A stretch of DNA of 64,000 nucleotides from assembly GCA_958510875.1 (NCBI GenBank), contig OY294068.1, positions 38,358,297-38,422,296 of the forward strand, written 5' to 3'. Positions 13,139 through 24,710 of the stretch are shown here, piece by piece (within the stretch, counting starts at the first letter, position 1; every line of letters starts with the position of its first letter). The stretch is from Endomychus coccineus (lineage: Eukaryota > Arthropoda > Insecta > Coleoptera > Endomychidae). Made by a program: the position numbers and the translations under genes. The notes under the pieces were generated by a model. It had not been told where the DNA came from. It saw only the letters and a program-made list of their open reading frames with translations, and ran no database searches.

Positions 13139-14870
13139 TCTTCATCCGAGATTATGACGCTTTCCAAGTCAGCATGACTAACTAAACAGTACTGTCATCG
13201 GCAACCCGTTCGATGATCGCACCTGGAAATTGTTCTGAGAGACGTTGATGAGCACAAGAAACAGTAAAGGTCTCATAGAACTTTAGGGCACCGCTAACTT
13301 AATCAACACTTCCTCTGAATATTCCCTGTTTGACCAACACTTTGCAATTCCATATCATGTAATGAGGTTGAAACTAATTTTATTGAAGCTATACTTCTCA
13401 AGCTTGCTCAGCAGGATACAGAATCAAAGGTTTTTGTATAGTCTAAAACTGTTAATCGAGTCCGGACAAAGTTCAAAACACTCTAAGTGGACAGTATGAA
13501 ATGCAGGATCGCATCAATGCTACCTTTCTTTTTCCTGAATCCGAATTGAAGACGGACATACCTTCAATAGCACGAATATTTGTCGCATTCTTCACCCGAA
13601 ATTATGACGCTTTCCAAGTCGGCATGACATACTAAACAGTACTGCCATCAGCAAACCATTCGATGATCGCACCTGGCAATTAGTCTGAGACGTTGATGAA
13701 CACAAGAAACAGTAAAGGTCCCATTATAGAACCCTGGTGCACCGCTAACTTAATCAACACTTCCTCCGATTATTCCCTGTTTGGCCAACACTTTGAAATG
13801 CCATATCATGTAATGAGATTTAAACTAATTTTATAGAAGCCATACCTCTCAAGCTTGCTCAGCAGGATCTAGTGCGATACACAATTAAAGGTTTTTGTAT
13901 GGTCTAAAACTAATTTTAATCGAGTGGGGACCAAGTTCAAAACACTGTGAGTGGACAGTATGAAATGCAGGATCGCATCAATGCTACCTTTCGTTTTCGT
14001 GAATCCAAATTGAAAAGGGACATACTTCAATAGAACGGATATTTGTCGCATTGGGAGAAAAGTTGATTTTAAATTGAAAACGGAAACATATTCGTAATTT
14101 ACTAGTCAAATGTCGATAAGTGTATGTTCAGAAAGTACATAAATCGTTAGAAATGAAGGTTTTGTTGCAAAATAAAAACCTTGGAGGTTTTGGTTCTGTA
14201 AACATGGATATATTTGTTTCTCATTTGATCAAGGCTGGCAGTTTAGGAAGTTCAATAAAACTGGATGACTTCTTCAACCGAAATTATGACGCTTCCCAAG
14301 TCAGCATGAAATACTAAACAGTACTGCCATCAGCAAACAATTCGATGACCACACCCGACAAGTAGTCTGAGAGACCTTTGATGAACACAAGAAACAGTAA
14401 AAGTCTCATTACAGAACCCTGGGGCACCGCTAACTTAATCAACACTTCCTCCGATTATTCCCAGTTTGCCTAACACTTTGAAATGTCATATCATGTAATG
14501 AGATTCGATCTAATTTTATTGAAGCCATACTTCTCAAGCTTGCTAATCAGGATCTAGTGCGATACACAATCAAAGGTTTTTGTATCGTCTAAAACTAATG
14601 ATAATCGGGCGGGGACCCAGTTCAAATGGCATACCTTCAATTGAACGAATATTTGCCGCATTGGGAGAAAAGTTGATTTTCAATTGAAATCGGTAACATA
14701 TTCGTAATATACTAATCGAATGTCGATAAGTGTAGGTTCAGAAAGTACACAAATGAAGGCTTTGTCGCAAAATAAAGATCTTGGAGTGTTCGGTTCTGGA
14801 TATATTTGTTTCTCATTTGATCAAGGCTGGCAGTTTAGGAAGTTCAATCAAACTGAATGGCTGACATGTC
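13139..14870 (-). repeat. Three tandem copies of a LINE reverse-transcriptase segment
   Basis: Copies begin at about 13139, 13588 and 14270, each with a variant of CGAAATTATGACGCTT; lengths are about 449, 682 and 600 bp. The - strand of each reads as decayed RT: QFGFTKTKGSIDAILHFILS and LVLDHTKTFNCVSH (compare QFGFRKGRST and LLDLSKAFDCVNH), then a gap, then GAIIERVADDSTV (compare FADDST). The first copy lacks the last ~230 bp of the other two. All copies have stops and frameshifts. The element was tandemly multiplied after or while decaying. Confidence 0.82.
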
Positions 14871-15768
14871 CAAAACATAATGATGTTACTAATTATTGTT
14901 ATTAATAACATTGTAAATACGAGTACATCCAGTATTAATTCCTTCTACGTTATCTTTGGCCTATTCTATACGTTTTATCATTATAAGATAGATATATAAC
15001 AAATTATTGTGGAAGGAAACATATTATTTTTGTTACGGGACAGAACTTATATAATAACCACAAATGGGTTTATCCGATAATTCGCATGTTGCGAGCAAAA
15101 GAAGGGAGGTCATTCGTGAGAGCATGAGAGTTAAGCTTCCTATAGAGACCCGGAACGTATGGAGGATCAGTTGATTCCACATTCGTAATCCACATTCTGC
15201 ACACATCAAAAGGAAAAAAACATGAACTGCGTCATTAGTTACTGTCAATATTTATTGATTTCTTCTATTTTCGTTTCATGCCACTTCTTCTTAAAATTAG
15301 TCAACAATGTAGAGAACTGCAATAAAAAAAACTTCATGAATAGAGTATTCTAACGAAACCTAGACTTTATATCTTGAACTACATACATTCTGTCAAGATG
15401 AATGATGAAATGCCAATTCAAAATCACACCAAGATGGGTATTGTTTCTAATATATTGCTCACGTAAATACGCCATAATTGATAATATAGATCTATCTAAT
15501 TCGATGTTATTGCTTTTCGAAAAATATGAAACTCGTTTGCGAAAGGCATTCCTTCGATGATGTTATTCTTTCGGAGATCTGGACGTCTTTTGAAAGTATA
15601 CTCCTCCTGCACTGACGCTGAGACTACCCTTGATCCCATCGGAAGAACCAATGGACTTGTTCCTGAACATCCTGCTCAGTTATAGTGACGTCTATAAGAT
15701 GACAGGAGAGGAGCTGAAATCTCACGACGGTGTCTGTTTGACGTTCGCGTTTGTGGTTAACGTCCACG

Positions 15769-16959
15769 ATGTTCGGGCTAACCGTGGCAAATTGCCAGTC
15801 GCTTTATTCTTCAGGCAACGACGTCCTCTTAACAATTTCACAGGAAGTGCCCCAACAAAGAGATCTCGTCAAATCACTGGATGTACGCCGAACTATTGCA
15901 GCTGTGGCTCAGTGTGACTATTCTTCTAAAAACAGCGCCGTTTTATCAATATCAAATAGAACCAAACCTCAAACCGGACTCGTAAGAACGCTGGTGGCTG
16001 GACGAACTATCGCAGCAGCTTCAACAGCACAAGGTGACAGTTGCGAATTCGGTTCATTACATTACTTCATTCTGTGCGGATTTGGTGGCAGTCTTTGTTG
16101 CGGTCTCACTCATTTATTTGTGGTACCTCTAGATTTGGTTAAATGTCGTATCCAAGTAAATTCAGAAAAGTACAAGAATTTGATCGTTGGATTCAAGGTA
16201 ACATTCGCGGAAGAGGGTGCAAAAGGTATGGTTAGAGGATGGGTGCCAACCCTTATAGGTTATTCCTTGCAAGGATCAGGCAAATTTGGTCTATACGAAG
16301 CTTTTAAAGTAATCTATGCTAGCGTGATTGGAGAAGAAAATGCCTACTTGTATCGTACGTGGGTGTATTTGTTAGCCAGTGCGACGGCCGAATGGTTTGC
16401 AGACATTCCTCTGTCACCGTTCGAAGCTTGTAAAGTCAAAATACAAACTTCACCCGGATTTGCGAACACGCTCAGAGAAGCATGGCCTAAGATCATGCAT
16501 GAAGAAGGTATCAACGGCTTCTATAAAATTTTAGTGCCATTGTGGATGCGGCAGATTCCTTATACCGTGGTTAAATTTACCTGTTTCGAAAAGTCGATAG
16601 AACTTTTGTACAAACACGTGGTACCGAAGCCTAGAGCCGAATGCAGCAAAGGCGAACAATTGATAGTTACTTTTGCGGGCGGTTACATCGCCGGTTTATT
16701 CTGCGCCATCGCCAGTCATCCCGCCGATAGTTTAGTTTCGAAACTTAATCAAGAAAAAGGAATGTCGGTCGTTGAGGCTGCCAAAAAATTAGGTATGGTT
16801 GGAATATGGAGAGGATTAACGACTAGAATACTGATGATTGGAACCATATCGGCGCTACAGTGGTTAATTTATGATGGTTTTAAGGTCGCTATGCGTATGC
16901 CAAGACCCCCACCACCAGAAATGCCTGAATCGCTTAGGAAAAAAATGGCACCAAAATAA
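15769..16959 (+). CDS. Mpcp: Mitochondrial phosphate carrier (SLC25A3 type), intronless
   Basis: An uninterrupted 396-residue frame; the first ATG (15769, context CCACGATGT) starts MFGLTVANCQ. It matches phosphate carriers, which import phosphate with protons through the mitochondrial inner membrane for ATP synthesis. Three carrier repeats are visible: PLDLVK at residues 120-125, PFEACK at 217-222, and HPADSLVS near 317. The C-terminus ends RPPPPEMPESLRKKMAPK, a signature of the family. Residues 1-91 form the presequence region. It is unusual: residues 13-50 and 51-90 are tandem copies (YSSGND...RRTIAAVAQCD and YSSKNS...GRTIAAASTAQGD). The gene has no introns and lies in sense inside an HnRNP-K intron, so it is probably an old retrocopy, yet the frame is intact and conserved, which suggests function. 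I saw no poly(A) tract or target duplication. Expression is unknown. Confidence 0.93.
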   Translation: MFGLTVANCQSLYSSGNDVLLTISQEVPQQRDLVKSLDVRRTIAAVAQCDYSSKNSAVLSISNRTKPQTGLVRTLVAGRTIAAASTAQGDSCEFGSLHYFILCGFGGSLCCGLTHLFVVPLDLVKCRIQVNSEKYKNLIVGFKVTFAEEGAKGMVRGWVPTLIGYSLQGSGKFGLYEAFKVIYASVIGEENAYLYRTWVYLLASATAEWFADIPLSPFEACKVKIQTSPGFANTLREAWPKIMHEEGINGFYKILVPLWMRQIPYTVVKFTCFEKSIELLYKHVVPKPRAECSKGEQLIVTFAGGYIAGLFCAIASHPADSLVSKLNQEKGMSVVEAAKKLGMVGIWRGLTTRILMIGTISALQWLIYDGFKVAMRMPRPPPPEMPESLRKKMAPK

Positions 16960-16981
16960 TATATTATTTAAATTATGCAAT

Positions 16982-16987
16982 ATTAAA
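16982..16987 (+). promoter_or_regulatory. Probable poly(A) signal of the phosphate-carrier gene
   Basis: ATTAAA, the commonest variant signal, lies 23 bases after the TAA stop. A very short 3' UTR would follow. Confidence 0.45.
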
Positions 16988-17676
16988 TTTTAATTTACAT
17001 CTTTATTGGACATCAATTTTTGGCAACAAAAAATGTTGCAACGTTAACCAAAACTAATATCAAATTAATAACCAGAGTTTGATAGAATTTTATTCTGGCC
17101 GGTCGGCAGAAATTGCTGAAGAAAATTAGTCAGTCTCTGAAGATTTCATAAAATTAGGATCATTAATTGAAGTCGATAGGAAAATAGGCGATATCCTCGT
17201 CTTGCCTTGGAGTATTCTATTCTCCAATGCTTGGTTTATTCGGGCTGGCAGAGTGCATAGGCATGGGCAACTTCTTCGCCGCAGTACCTCACATGTACAG
17301 TGTGCCCATTTTCCACTGTACCTGCAGGATAAGTTATGCATCCTTCGGTGGATTTGATGCAATTTGTATTGCAGTGTCCTCTTCGTCTCCCCTTTCGGAC
17401 GATGGGAGAATTTGCTTTCTTTTCCCGCTTTCTTCTTTTTCGTTCTTTCTTAATTTCTGCTTCTTTAAGTCTTCATCTTTCTATAAGGTAAAGTTGTAAA
17501 AATTACATCTTTTCCGCCTTTTTTGCCTCGTTCAGTTCCTTTGGTGACTCGTAGTGTTAACTGTTTTGGAGTAACCAATTCAAAGGTTGTCTTATCTCGT
17601 AGTGACTCATTTGGCGTGAATTGTTATAAAAAAAAGCCGGTTGTCTGTAAAGTCGGTTTACTGACGATAGTTGAAT
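16988..17676. other. HnRNP-K intron DNA without recognisable gene
   Basis: No supportable feature apart from a pyrimidine-rich run at about 17380-17480. Confidence 0.4.
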
Positions 17677-18590
17677 GTGACAACGTCATAAGAAAATACT
17701 GATGGAATGGTTTCATTTTTCAAAAGACAATTTTAATTTTATTTGTTTGATAGATATTTTGTATGGATATAGAGAAGGAGGTAAATGGAAATCACAATTG
17801 AATTGATCAAGTTACATTTATTTGTACGCATAAATACAATTATGTCAATTTAGCTTTTAAAAAGCCCGCCTCAATGTGTTTGATATAGGAGAAAATTGTT
17901 CCCTTTGACGGCTGGCTGGTCCAACCTGTCATTTCAGACACGTTGTTATGATATGTGGAAGATTTAACATTTATGTTTTAATTTTTTGAAATCATAGCTA
18001 CGCTCGATAATTATTTCGATCGAATAGTAAAGCAATTGATTCTTTACTCATCGTGAAATAGTTCTGTTAACTTATTGTTATAGTTTTGTCAATTATAGCA
18101 TAACCTACAATCGATTTTTTGAAATCATAGCTACGCTCGATAATTATTTCGATCGAATAGTAAAGCAATTGATTTTTTACTCATCGTGAAATAGTTCTGT
18201 TAACTTATTGTTATAGTTTTGTCAATTATAGCACAACCTACAATCGCTGCACTAGCGGACCGATGCTATTTATTTTAATGATGAAAGCACTAATATTCGA
18301 CAAGATATCACTGAACATATATTTAATATCGAAAGAATCATTACCTTTATCGCCGCAATTATCGTTGCTATAAACAATTGATACCACATTCACTTTTCAC
18401 TGCACTTCATACTTGACGAAAACATGTAAATGTATTATTGTATAGCAGCGCGCTCTCGCTTGCACTTCAAGCCTTAAATGGAACGCCTCAGAGCGAGGTA
18501 ACGCTCAGCCGGTCAGAGCGAGGTAACGCCGCATGAGTCATGTTTTCTCGAGCGTGCAGCCGGCTCCATCGAATTATAAGACGTTGTCAC
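17677..18590. mobile_element. Possible non-autonomous element with GTGACAACGTC ends
   Basis: GTGACAACGTC at 17677 is met in inverse orientation (GACGTTGTCAC) ending at 18590. Between them lie a 133-bp tandem duplication and a GC-richer end with two copies of CAGAGCGAGGTAACGC (at about 18489 and 18514). I found no clear target duplication and no coding region, so the boundaries are tentative. Confidence 0.4.
17988..18245. repeat. 133-bp tandem duplication
   Basis: Positions 17988-18120 and 18121-18245 are near-identical direct copies beginning GAAATCATAGCTACGCTCGA. They differ at only a few bases, for example ATTCTTTAC against ATTTTTTAC and GCATAACC against GCACAACC. Confidence 0.95.
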
Positions 18591-19080
18591 GTCAAAAAAT
18601 AACCTAAACCAATTTTCTGAGCTCTATTCTTGGCACTTGCACTCGCATATCTGTCTTTGCTAAAAATTCTGGGTTATCCGTTTTTAAGAACGTTTAACGA
18701 TATTTTAATATGCGGACTATTTCCGTTTTAGGTATCCAACTAAATTTCTAGGTAATACTTTTCCGAAAATCTATTTTGTAAGCCATTTCAGTGGAAATGA
18801 TTTGATAAACTGATCTGTCAACGTGGAAACGAACAGTCAAACAATGTTTATTTCCAACCTAATGTTTGTCATAGAGAATTTCATGATCATATTATCCATA
18901 AATATCAAATTTTTCTGTATCATAAATTTTACGATTTCTGATGTACCTAATTTTCTTCAGTCAATTGTTGAATATTAGTCTAAATAGAACCAAGACATTA
19001 TGAAATTATCTCGTAATTAATTCAGAAATTTCATGTATAAAATAATAAAGTATCCACCTAAAATACTGTTGAAGTATTGA

Positions 19081-19115
19081 GGACCTTTCAGCTACCAAGT
19101 AGCCATCATCAGATT
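19081..19115 (-). other. Hammerhead-like core motif
   Basis: The - strand reads CTGATGATGGCTAC, TTG, then GTAGCTGAAAGGTC. This resembles a hammerhead ribozyme core: CUGAUGA, a stem II of GGCUAC/GUAGCU closed by UUG, then GAAA and a GUC. Stems I and III are weak here. It lies just 3' of the - strand LINE at 19210-20560. A decayed copy or chance likeness is possible. Confidence 0.4.
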
Positions 19116-19209
19116 AAACTGTAGGAAACAAAATGTGCTTGTTCAAATACTATTTGTAATTAGTAGCATATATAAGAGATAAATCTTAATTTATTAAATT
19201 GATTTGTCG

Positions 19210-20560
19210 CTTATACATTTCCATCCCTTCTTAATTACCTAAATATTTGTCATTAATGTGTTTCAATAGTGATAAATTTTCTTGGGAAATGGTGTGTATA
19301 TAAAATATGTTTGGCCAACGCTGATTTTTCATCAAATATTCGGAATGCCTTATTACAAACCCTAAAGTTCTATTAACTTTAGCACACATATCACATATAT
19401 GTAGATTAGAAGTGAACCGATGATCGTGTAGAACACCTAAGTCTTTGACTGTAGTACTACTAGAAAAGATTACTATCATTTTGTGTTGCATAGCACTCAT
19501 CTATGATCTTTATTTTTTTAAATATTTTCAAGTCGTCAAAAAATAGTTTCAAGCCAATTATGGTTTCAGCAAAATCATTAATAAATAACAGGAACAGTAG
19601 ATGACCAAGGTTTGAGCCTCGAGGCACACCGGATTTGCCGATAAATGAATATGATCTATTGATGAGGTATGAGCAAAAAAAAATGCTACTAAAAGGTACT
19701 AAACCCAATGGATTTGAGCTTGCCTAGAAGAATAGTGTGATCAAGTTTAGCCTTCGAAAAATCTGTATATAATACGTCAACCTGTCTTTGGTTGTTAAAA
19801 ACAGCAGCAATATAGTGATCAAACAAGTAAGATTCGTAACCGTAAATCTCCTTTGGACAAATCCATGTTGGTGTGGTGATATAATATGCGAGAAAGTACT
19901 ATACATGCAATGATACACATCTCAAAGACCTTAGATAAGTTACACAATATCGCAATTGGTCGATAATTGAGTATAATACCAACATCACGAGATTTATGAA
20001 CGGGAATAATCTTTGCTTTTTTCCTAACATTAGGAAATTTATTGGAATTCGAACTGAGATTGAACATAATCGTTAGTGGGACAACAAACACAGAAGCGCA
20101 ATCTTTTATTAAGAAGCTTGGTATTTGATCATGTCCAGAGGTGTATTTATTCTTAAGGTTCTTAATAATTCCTGATTGACTTATTGATACAATATTTAAA
20201 AATGATGAGTTAATGTGGGTCAAATCTGGAATCGTTATCGTTATTGGGTTCAGAGTATACAATGGCAAAGAATGTACCTAATGCTTCATTCAACAATTTC
20301 TTTGGAATCAATAGTGTTTCATTAAAACGCATAGAACCAGGAATTCTAATCGTGCCTTTTTTTCATTTCAATTCATCACGCACTTTTTGTATCACGAGGG
20401 TTATCGATTTTCTCTAAATAGAGATTATAAGCTTCCTTTATTCGAACTTTGATTCAAGATCTCAGTAAAATCTCCAAGATTTTGACGAGACTTATGTTTT
20501 AAATACCTAGTTCTAGCATTATTTTTATGTTATCAGATCGATAGTAGACCTAAATATCTA
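19210..20560 (-). pseudogene. CR1/jockey-like LINE reverse transcriptase, decayed
   Basis: Read from about 20560 down. A pre-RT region contains RTRYLKHKSRQNLGDF. RT follows as IIKNLKNKYTSGHDQIPSFL, then KKAKIIPVHKS and NYRPIAILCNLSKVFE. A second block has HQHGFVQRR, then SGVPRGSNLGHLLFLLFIND and LKLFFDDLKIF (YADD box changed to FFDD). The thumb and C-terminus give VKDLGVLHDHRFTSNLHI and AKVNRTLGFVIRHS. Several frameshifts and stops break it. The 5' endonuclease domain is absent, so this is a 5'-truncated insertion, as is usual for LINEs. Confidence 0.85.
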
Positions 20561-20959
20561 GGGTGTGTTTTTATTTATAGTGTATCCACAGATAGTGAAC
20601 TCCTTTATAGTTCGTTTGTCATACCATTGCCTTTTTTGGCATATAACAGTAATTGATCGATCGCTTGAATAATTGGATTAATAAATTAACATGTTGTATA
20701 AGCTATGTGCAGAGTTCTAAACTAGTTTTGAAATAAGATTAATGGCACATCAAATCAAGTATTACGGAGTTGGTTGTAATGTTAACGTTTGAGATTTTAT
20801 TTTCTGTGACAAGTTTGCTTGTAACAGATTTTAGACCGTATTAATCTAGTTAAAATCTGAATGCTCGTAATATCGAAACGATCAACCGACTCTATCATAA
20901 CGAGCATGTTGGTGAAGATGTATATTGTCGAGGAGAGGCCTAGGTTACATATTATATAT

Positions 20960-21280
20960 TAATAAAAGGGTCCCGTAACAAGCGAGAGGGTGTGTGCGGG
21001 TGACAGGTGAAGCAGGTGAGACGCGCGCGGTTTGTCCCAATCGCGTGTGGAGTCAGTCCGGCGCGTCTCTAGCAACCCCCAATCAATACCAGCTGCGGGC
21101 GCTTGCTTGCTACCATTGCATGCCGGTCGTCGCTCCTCACGCATCAGGTCGACAACGTGTCATAGAACCTGTCTTCCCAATGCTGACTGGCCGGCCACTC
21201 TCGCGGTCGCGATAAATTATTGTCCGTCGTTTCGATAGTAAATAGTACGCGCGCGTGGTGTTTTTAAAATAATGAGTGAA
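20960..21280. other. CpG-rich island inside the large intron
   Basis: A GC-rich stretch with many CG dinucleotides (for example GACGCGCGCGG at about 21020 and TACGCGCGCG at about 21246) stands out from the AT-rich surroundings. Short frames on both strands have no recognised domain. It could be an alternative promoter or first exon of HnRNP-K or of another transcript, or a foreign insertion. I could not find a decisive TATA or initiator element. Confidence 0.45.
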
Positions 21281-22649
21281 TTCGCAATTCGTAAAATCAT
21301 CGTCAGGTGTATTTCCATTTATAGTGGTTAGTATATTAAATAAAATCAACGTTGATCGTTAATGTAATTAGAGATTATTCTTCTCACAGGGTGAAGTCTT
21401 GTGTATTACATGACCTAAATGGAAATTTTCTCGTGAATTATCATCCCGAGTTATCGATAACTTCTCCTATTTCCTTTGTTGTTTGGTAATCAAGGTAATT
21501 GAATAATTTGAATTCGCGTAATTTGGGACTAATGTATTTCAAAGTATTTTCCAAATGCTTGTCCTATGTATTATGTTTTTGCACTCCTTCAAGAATAATC
21601 TGCTAATATTCTAGATGGAAGATTATAATGATATACATAAGTTTGAAGATACAGCTATTTTTTTTTAAATAATACTGGCATAATCATGATAAGAATGTTT
21701 GCGGAAAAATTTGATATGTTAACCGAATAAAGCGCTATTATTGCACCCATTAACTAAAACCCTCTTGGATCAAAGGTTTTTCCTTATTTTAGATAATTTC
21801 ATAGTTTTCTGTTGGCCTCAATTTATTAGTAATTGTGATCTAGATTGGAGAAGATTATATTCTTTGTTTGGCCATAGAGTATTGATTCTTGACCGATCTA
21901 GTTAACTTTTGATTCCTTTCCGAAATTGTAGATTTAGTTGTCGCATGGTGGAACATAATGAGGTTTTACAATATAAATTAAAGCAACCAGTTGGTTTGAT
22001 TCTTCAAAATATCTTCAATTGCCGATGTATTTCCCGATCACGGGTCGGCAAGTGAGAGGACATTTCCAAGTTTAAGATGGATATAAATATACTGTATCGA
22101 CTTTTCTGAAAACTCATGCTAATTCTGATTAATATGATGAAAACAAAATGGCTGCTAGCTATTATTACTCTGCACATAGATTCCAAATATCACCTTCCCC
22201 GCATTAAAATTTTGAGAAACTACCTAATTCTGAAAATGTTGGCAAATTATTATTTCACGAAATTCAATAAAAGATAAAATGGAAACTACAAAGAACTCCA
22301 AATGTTCTCTTTTATCATTATTATATCAACAATTATCCGGGTCGTTGATTCGTATCATTTCTGATGAGAAATGAATTGCACGATCTGATTCTCAATTATT
22401 TGGAAAATCGGACGTTTGGGCGTGAAACCCGGCGCATCCACCGATCGGCGTATCGTGATCGATACAATTTCGACGTTGAGGTGCAAATAATTATTTATGT
22501 GGTGCGATTCAAAGTAAACATGAATAAAAATATGTATATTTGTTTAGAATCCTCATCAACGAAAATTGTCTAATAAATTTTTGTTATAGTAAATTTAAAA
22601 CAAATTACGTCCCTTCTAGAAAGCAGTGAAAACGGAAAAATTAAATAAG

Positions 22650-23215
22650 TTATACGCGTTTTTTAGATACTAATAAATACTCAGGTCTCAGCCTTTTTTT
22701 AAAAACATGGTTGTTTTGCTTCCTTAAAAAGTAGCAGAACCACCTATAAATACTTGTTTCCGGTAAAGTATTTGGGTCCCAGAATTATAGACGTTTTAAA
22801 TGCTCTCCGACTATTATAATAAAACTAAGGTTTTCTTATAATAAATTAATTGTTTGCTAATAATTCTCACTTGCTAAAGCATGATATTCGAAAATTGGGA
22901 AAATCGTTTACATAGGAATTATAGGCTCTTTTAAGACGCAGCTAACAAATTTCCAAGCTGCGACCTTTTTTGAAAAACAATTTCGGAATGTAATGCTTTA
23001 GTAGGCGATGACAGAATTGAAAATTATGTGCTAACAATTAGTTTATCAAAAAAGCTCAGTTTTATTATAATATTCGGACAGACTATAATTCTGGGACCAA
23101 AATTCTTCACCGGAAACACGTATAGCTATTTCTTGAGCTAGCAAAACCGTGATGCTTTTAAAAAAGGCTGCAGCCTTAAAATTTGTTATTGTGTCTAAAA
23201 AATGCCTATAAATAA
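22650..23215. repeat. Diverged foldback (inverted-repeat) element
   Basis: Arms of roughly 260 bp pair across a centre near 22930. Examples: TCAGCCTTTTTTTAAAAACA on the left with AAAAAAGGCTGCAG on the right, GGGTCCCAGAATTATAGACG with CTATAATTCTGGGACC, and TTGCTAAAGCAT with ATGCTTTAGTAG. Outer ends read GCGTTTTTTAGA and TCTAAAAAATGC. It has no coding region; probably a TIR-only transposon relic. Confidence 0.75.
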
Positions 23216-24710
23216 AATAGCCTTTTATTTCATTTTGCGATGATTTATGTGAAATTGCTTACTAATCTCACAGGGATCTAAAAATATTTGAGAAAATATG
23301 CAATCATTATCAATAAGGCTTATTCACTCACATGCATCAAATTACAGATTCCCATGTTGCTAGTAATTTCATTCGTCTATTTCTGACAGTGCTGCGAATA
23401 TCTCTAATACGCTCGAAGCTGTCTGTTTGGTTGCTTTGTTAAATAGGGAGGAGAATTTAACAAAAAAAATTTTTGTTTCTTCAAAACATACTAGAAGCTG
23501 AAGGGGCTTGACATCCTTCGCAAATGCATGACATAAAGTACCGATTTCTTTTGCGAACAAGGTGGATGGTGCATAATATTCGATATTTTACAAGCTGATT
23601 TGCTTCTTTTTATCGAATTGATTTGCACATTTTAAATATATGTTTCTGCATCCTACCTCCATGTGCAATGTAGATTGCTTCTCAATAGTTTCACTTTGTT
23701 TACTCCACGTATTTCAATAACAAAAAAACGAATTACTAACCAATTCACTTCGAATATTTTCCTAATTGACTACCGTTCTATCTTCGTCAAACCAGGTATA
23801 TTTAATTTTTACAGTTGGCAACACATTACAAGTTGCCCATATAAATTGTAGATTTCTGGAATGGACTTGACAGTTCATATATTTGTTGTGAATCTGAATT
23901 TTAATAGAATTAAACTTCAAAAGTACAGAAATAATTCTCCCTAGAACGGCAATTCTACGTTCGACGTACATTTTCGTCGTGTGCTGGGTAAATTTACGAA
24001 ACGTGTACCAACATTTTTTCTACATCAGTATATTAAACTGAAAAATGAAAGTGTAAATACGCCTATTTGTTTATCTCGACGGCACATGGATCTTCGAAGA
24101 CGGTACTGTCGGTCATTCCTGGCAATATTCTAGCACTAAATCCTAATATTTGCTTCAAAATCAAAGGATGTCGATCATCATGGTGAAATGTATCCAAAAA
24201 ACTTCCTAAATGGTTAGAATTTCAACTTTTAGTGAATGTAGAAGAATCAACACCATCGTTGTGGATATTGAATAAACTGTCAACAAGCACCCCCAAGAAA
24301 CGTGATATACGATAAAGGTAAACTAGAATTAATATACCTACATTATGTTAACACGTTTCAACCACTGTTGTTGATCTTGGTAAAAATGAATAAGCCACAA
24401 CCATTATACGTAACAGATAATTATATTACCTGGGAAATATGGGCAATGAAGTGCTTCGTCTATACCCTTACCATTACATTTTTAACCCCATTCAACACAT
24501 GTTTGGTATAAATTCGAGTTGAATAAAGTGAGTAATTGTGTGTTATTGGTAACGTGCATTGTTTAAAGGAACTATAGTGTTTAAGGCAGTGGAGCAATAT
24601 TCATTATTTTGAGCTGATAGTGCAATAACTTCAAATTGAGACAGCAATTAACCCGCAACAGCAAATTCAATACAAGTAAATATTATCGATTTAAAACTAT
24701 ACGCTTCCTT

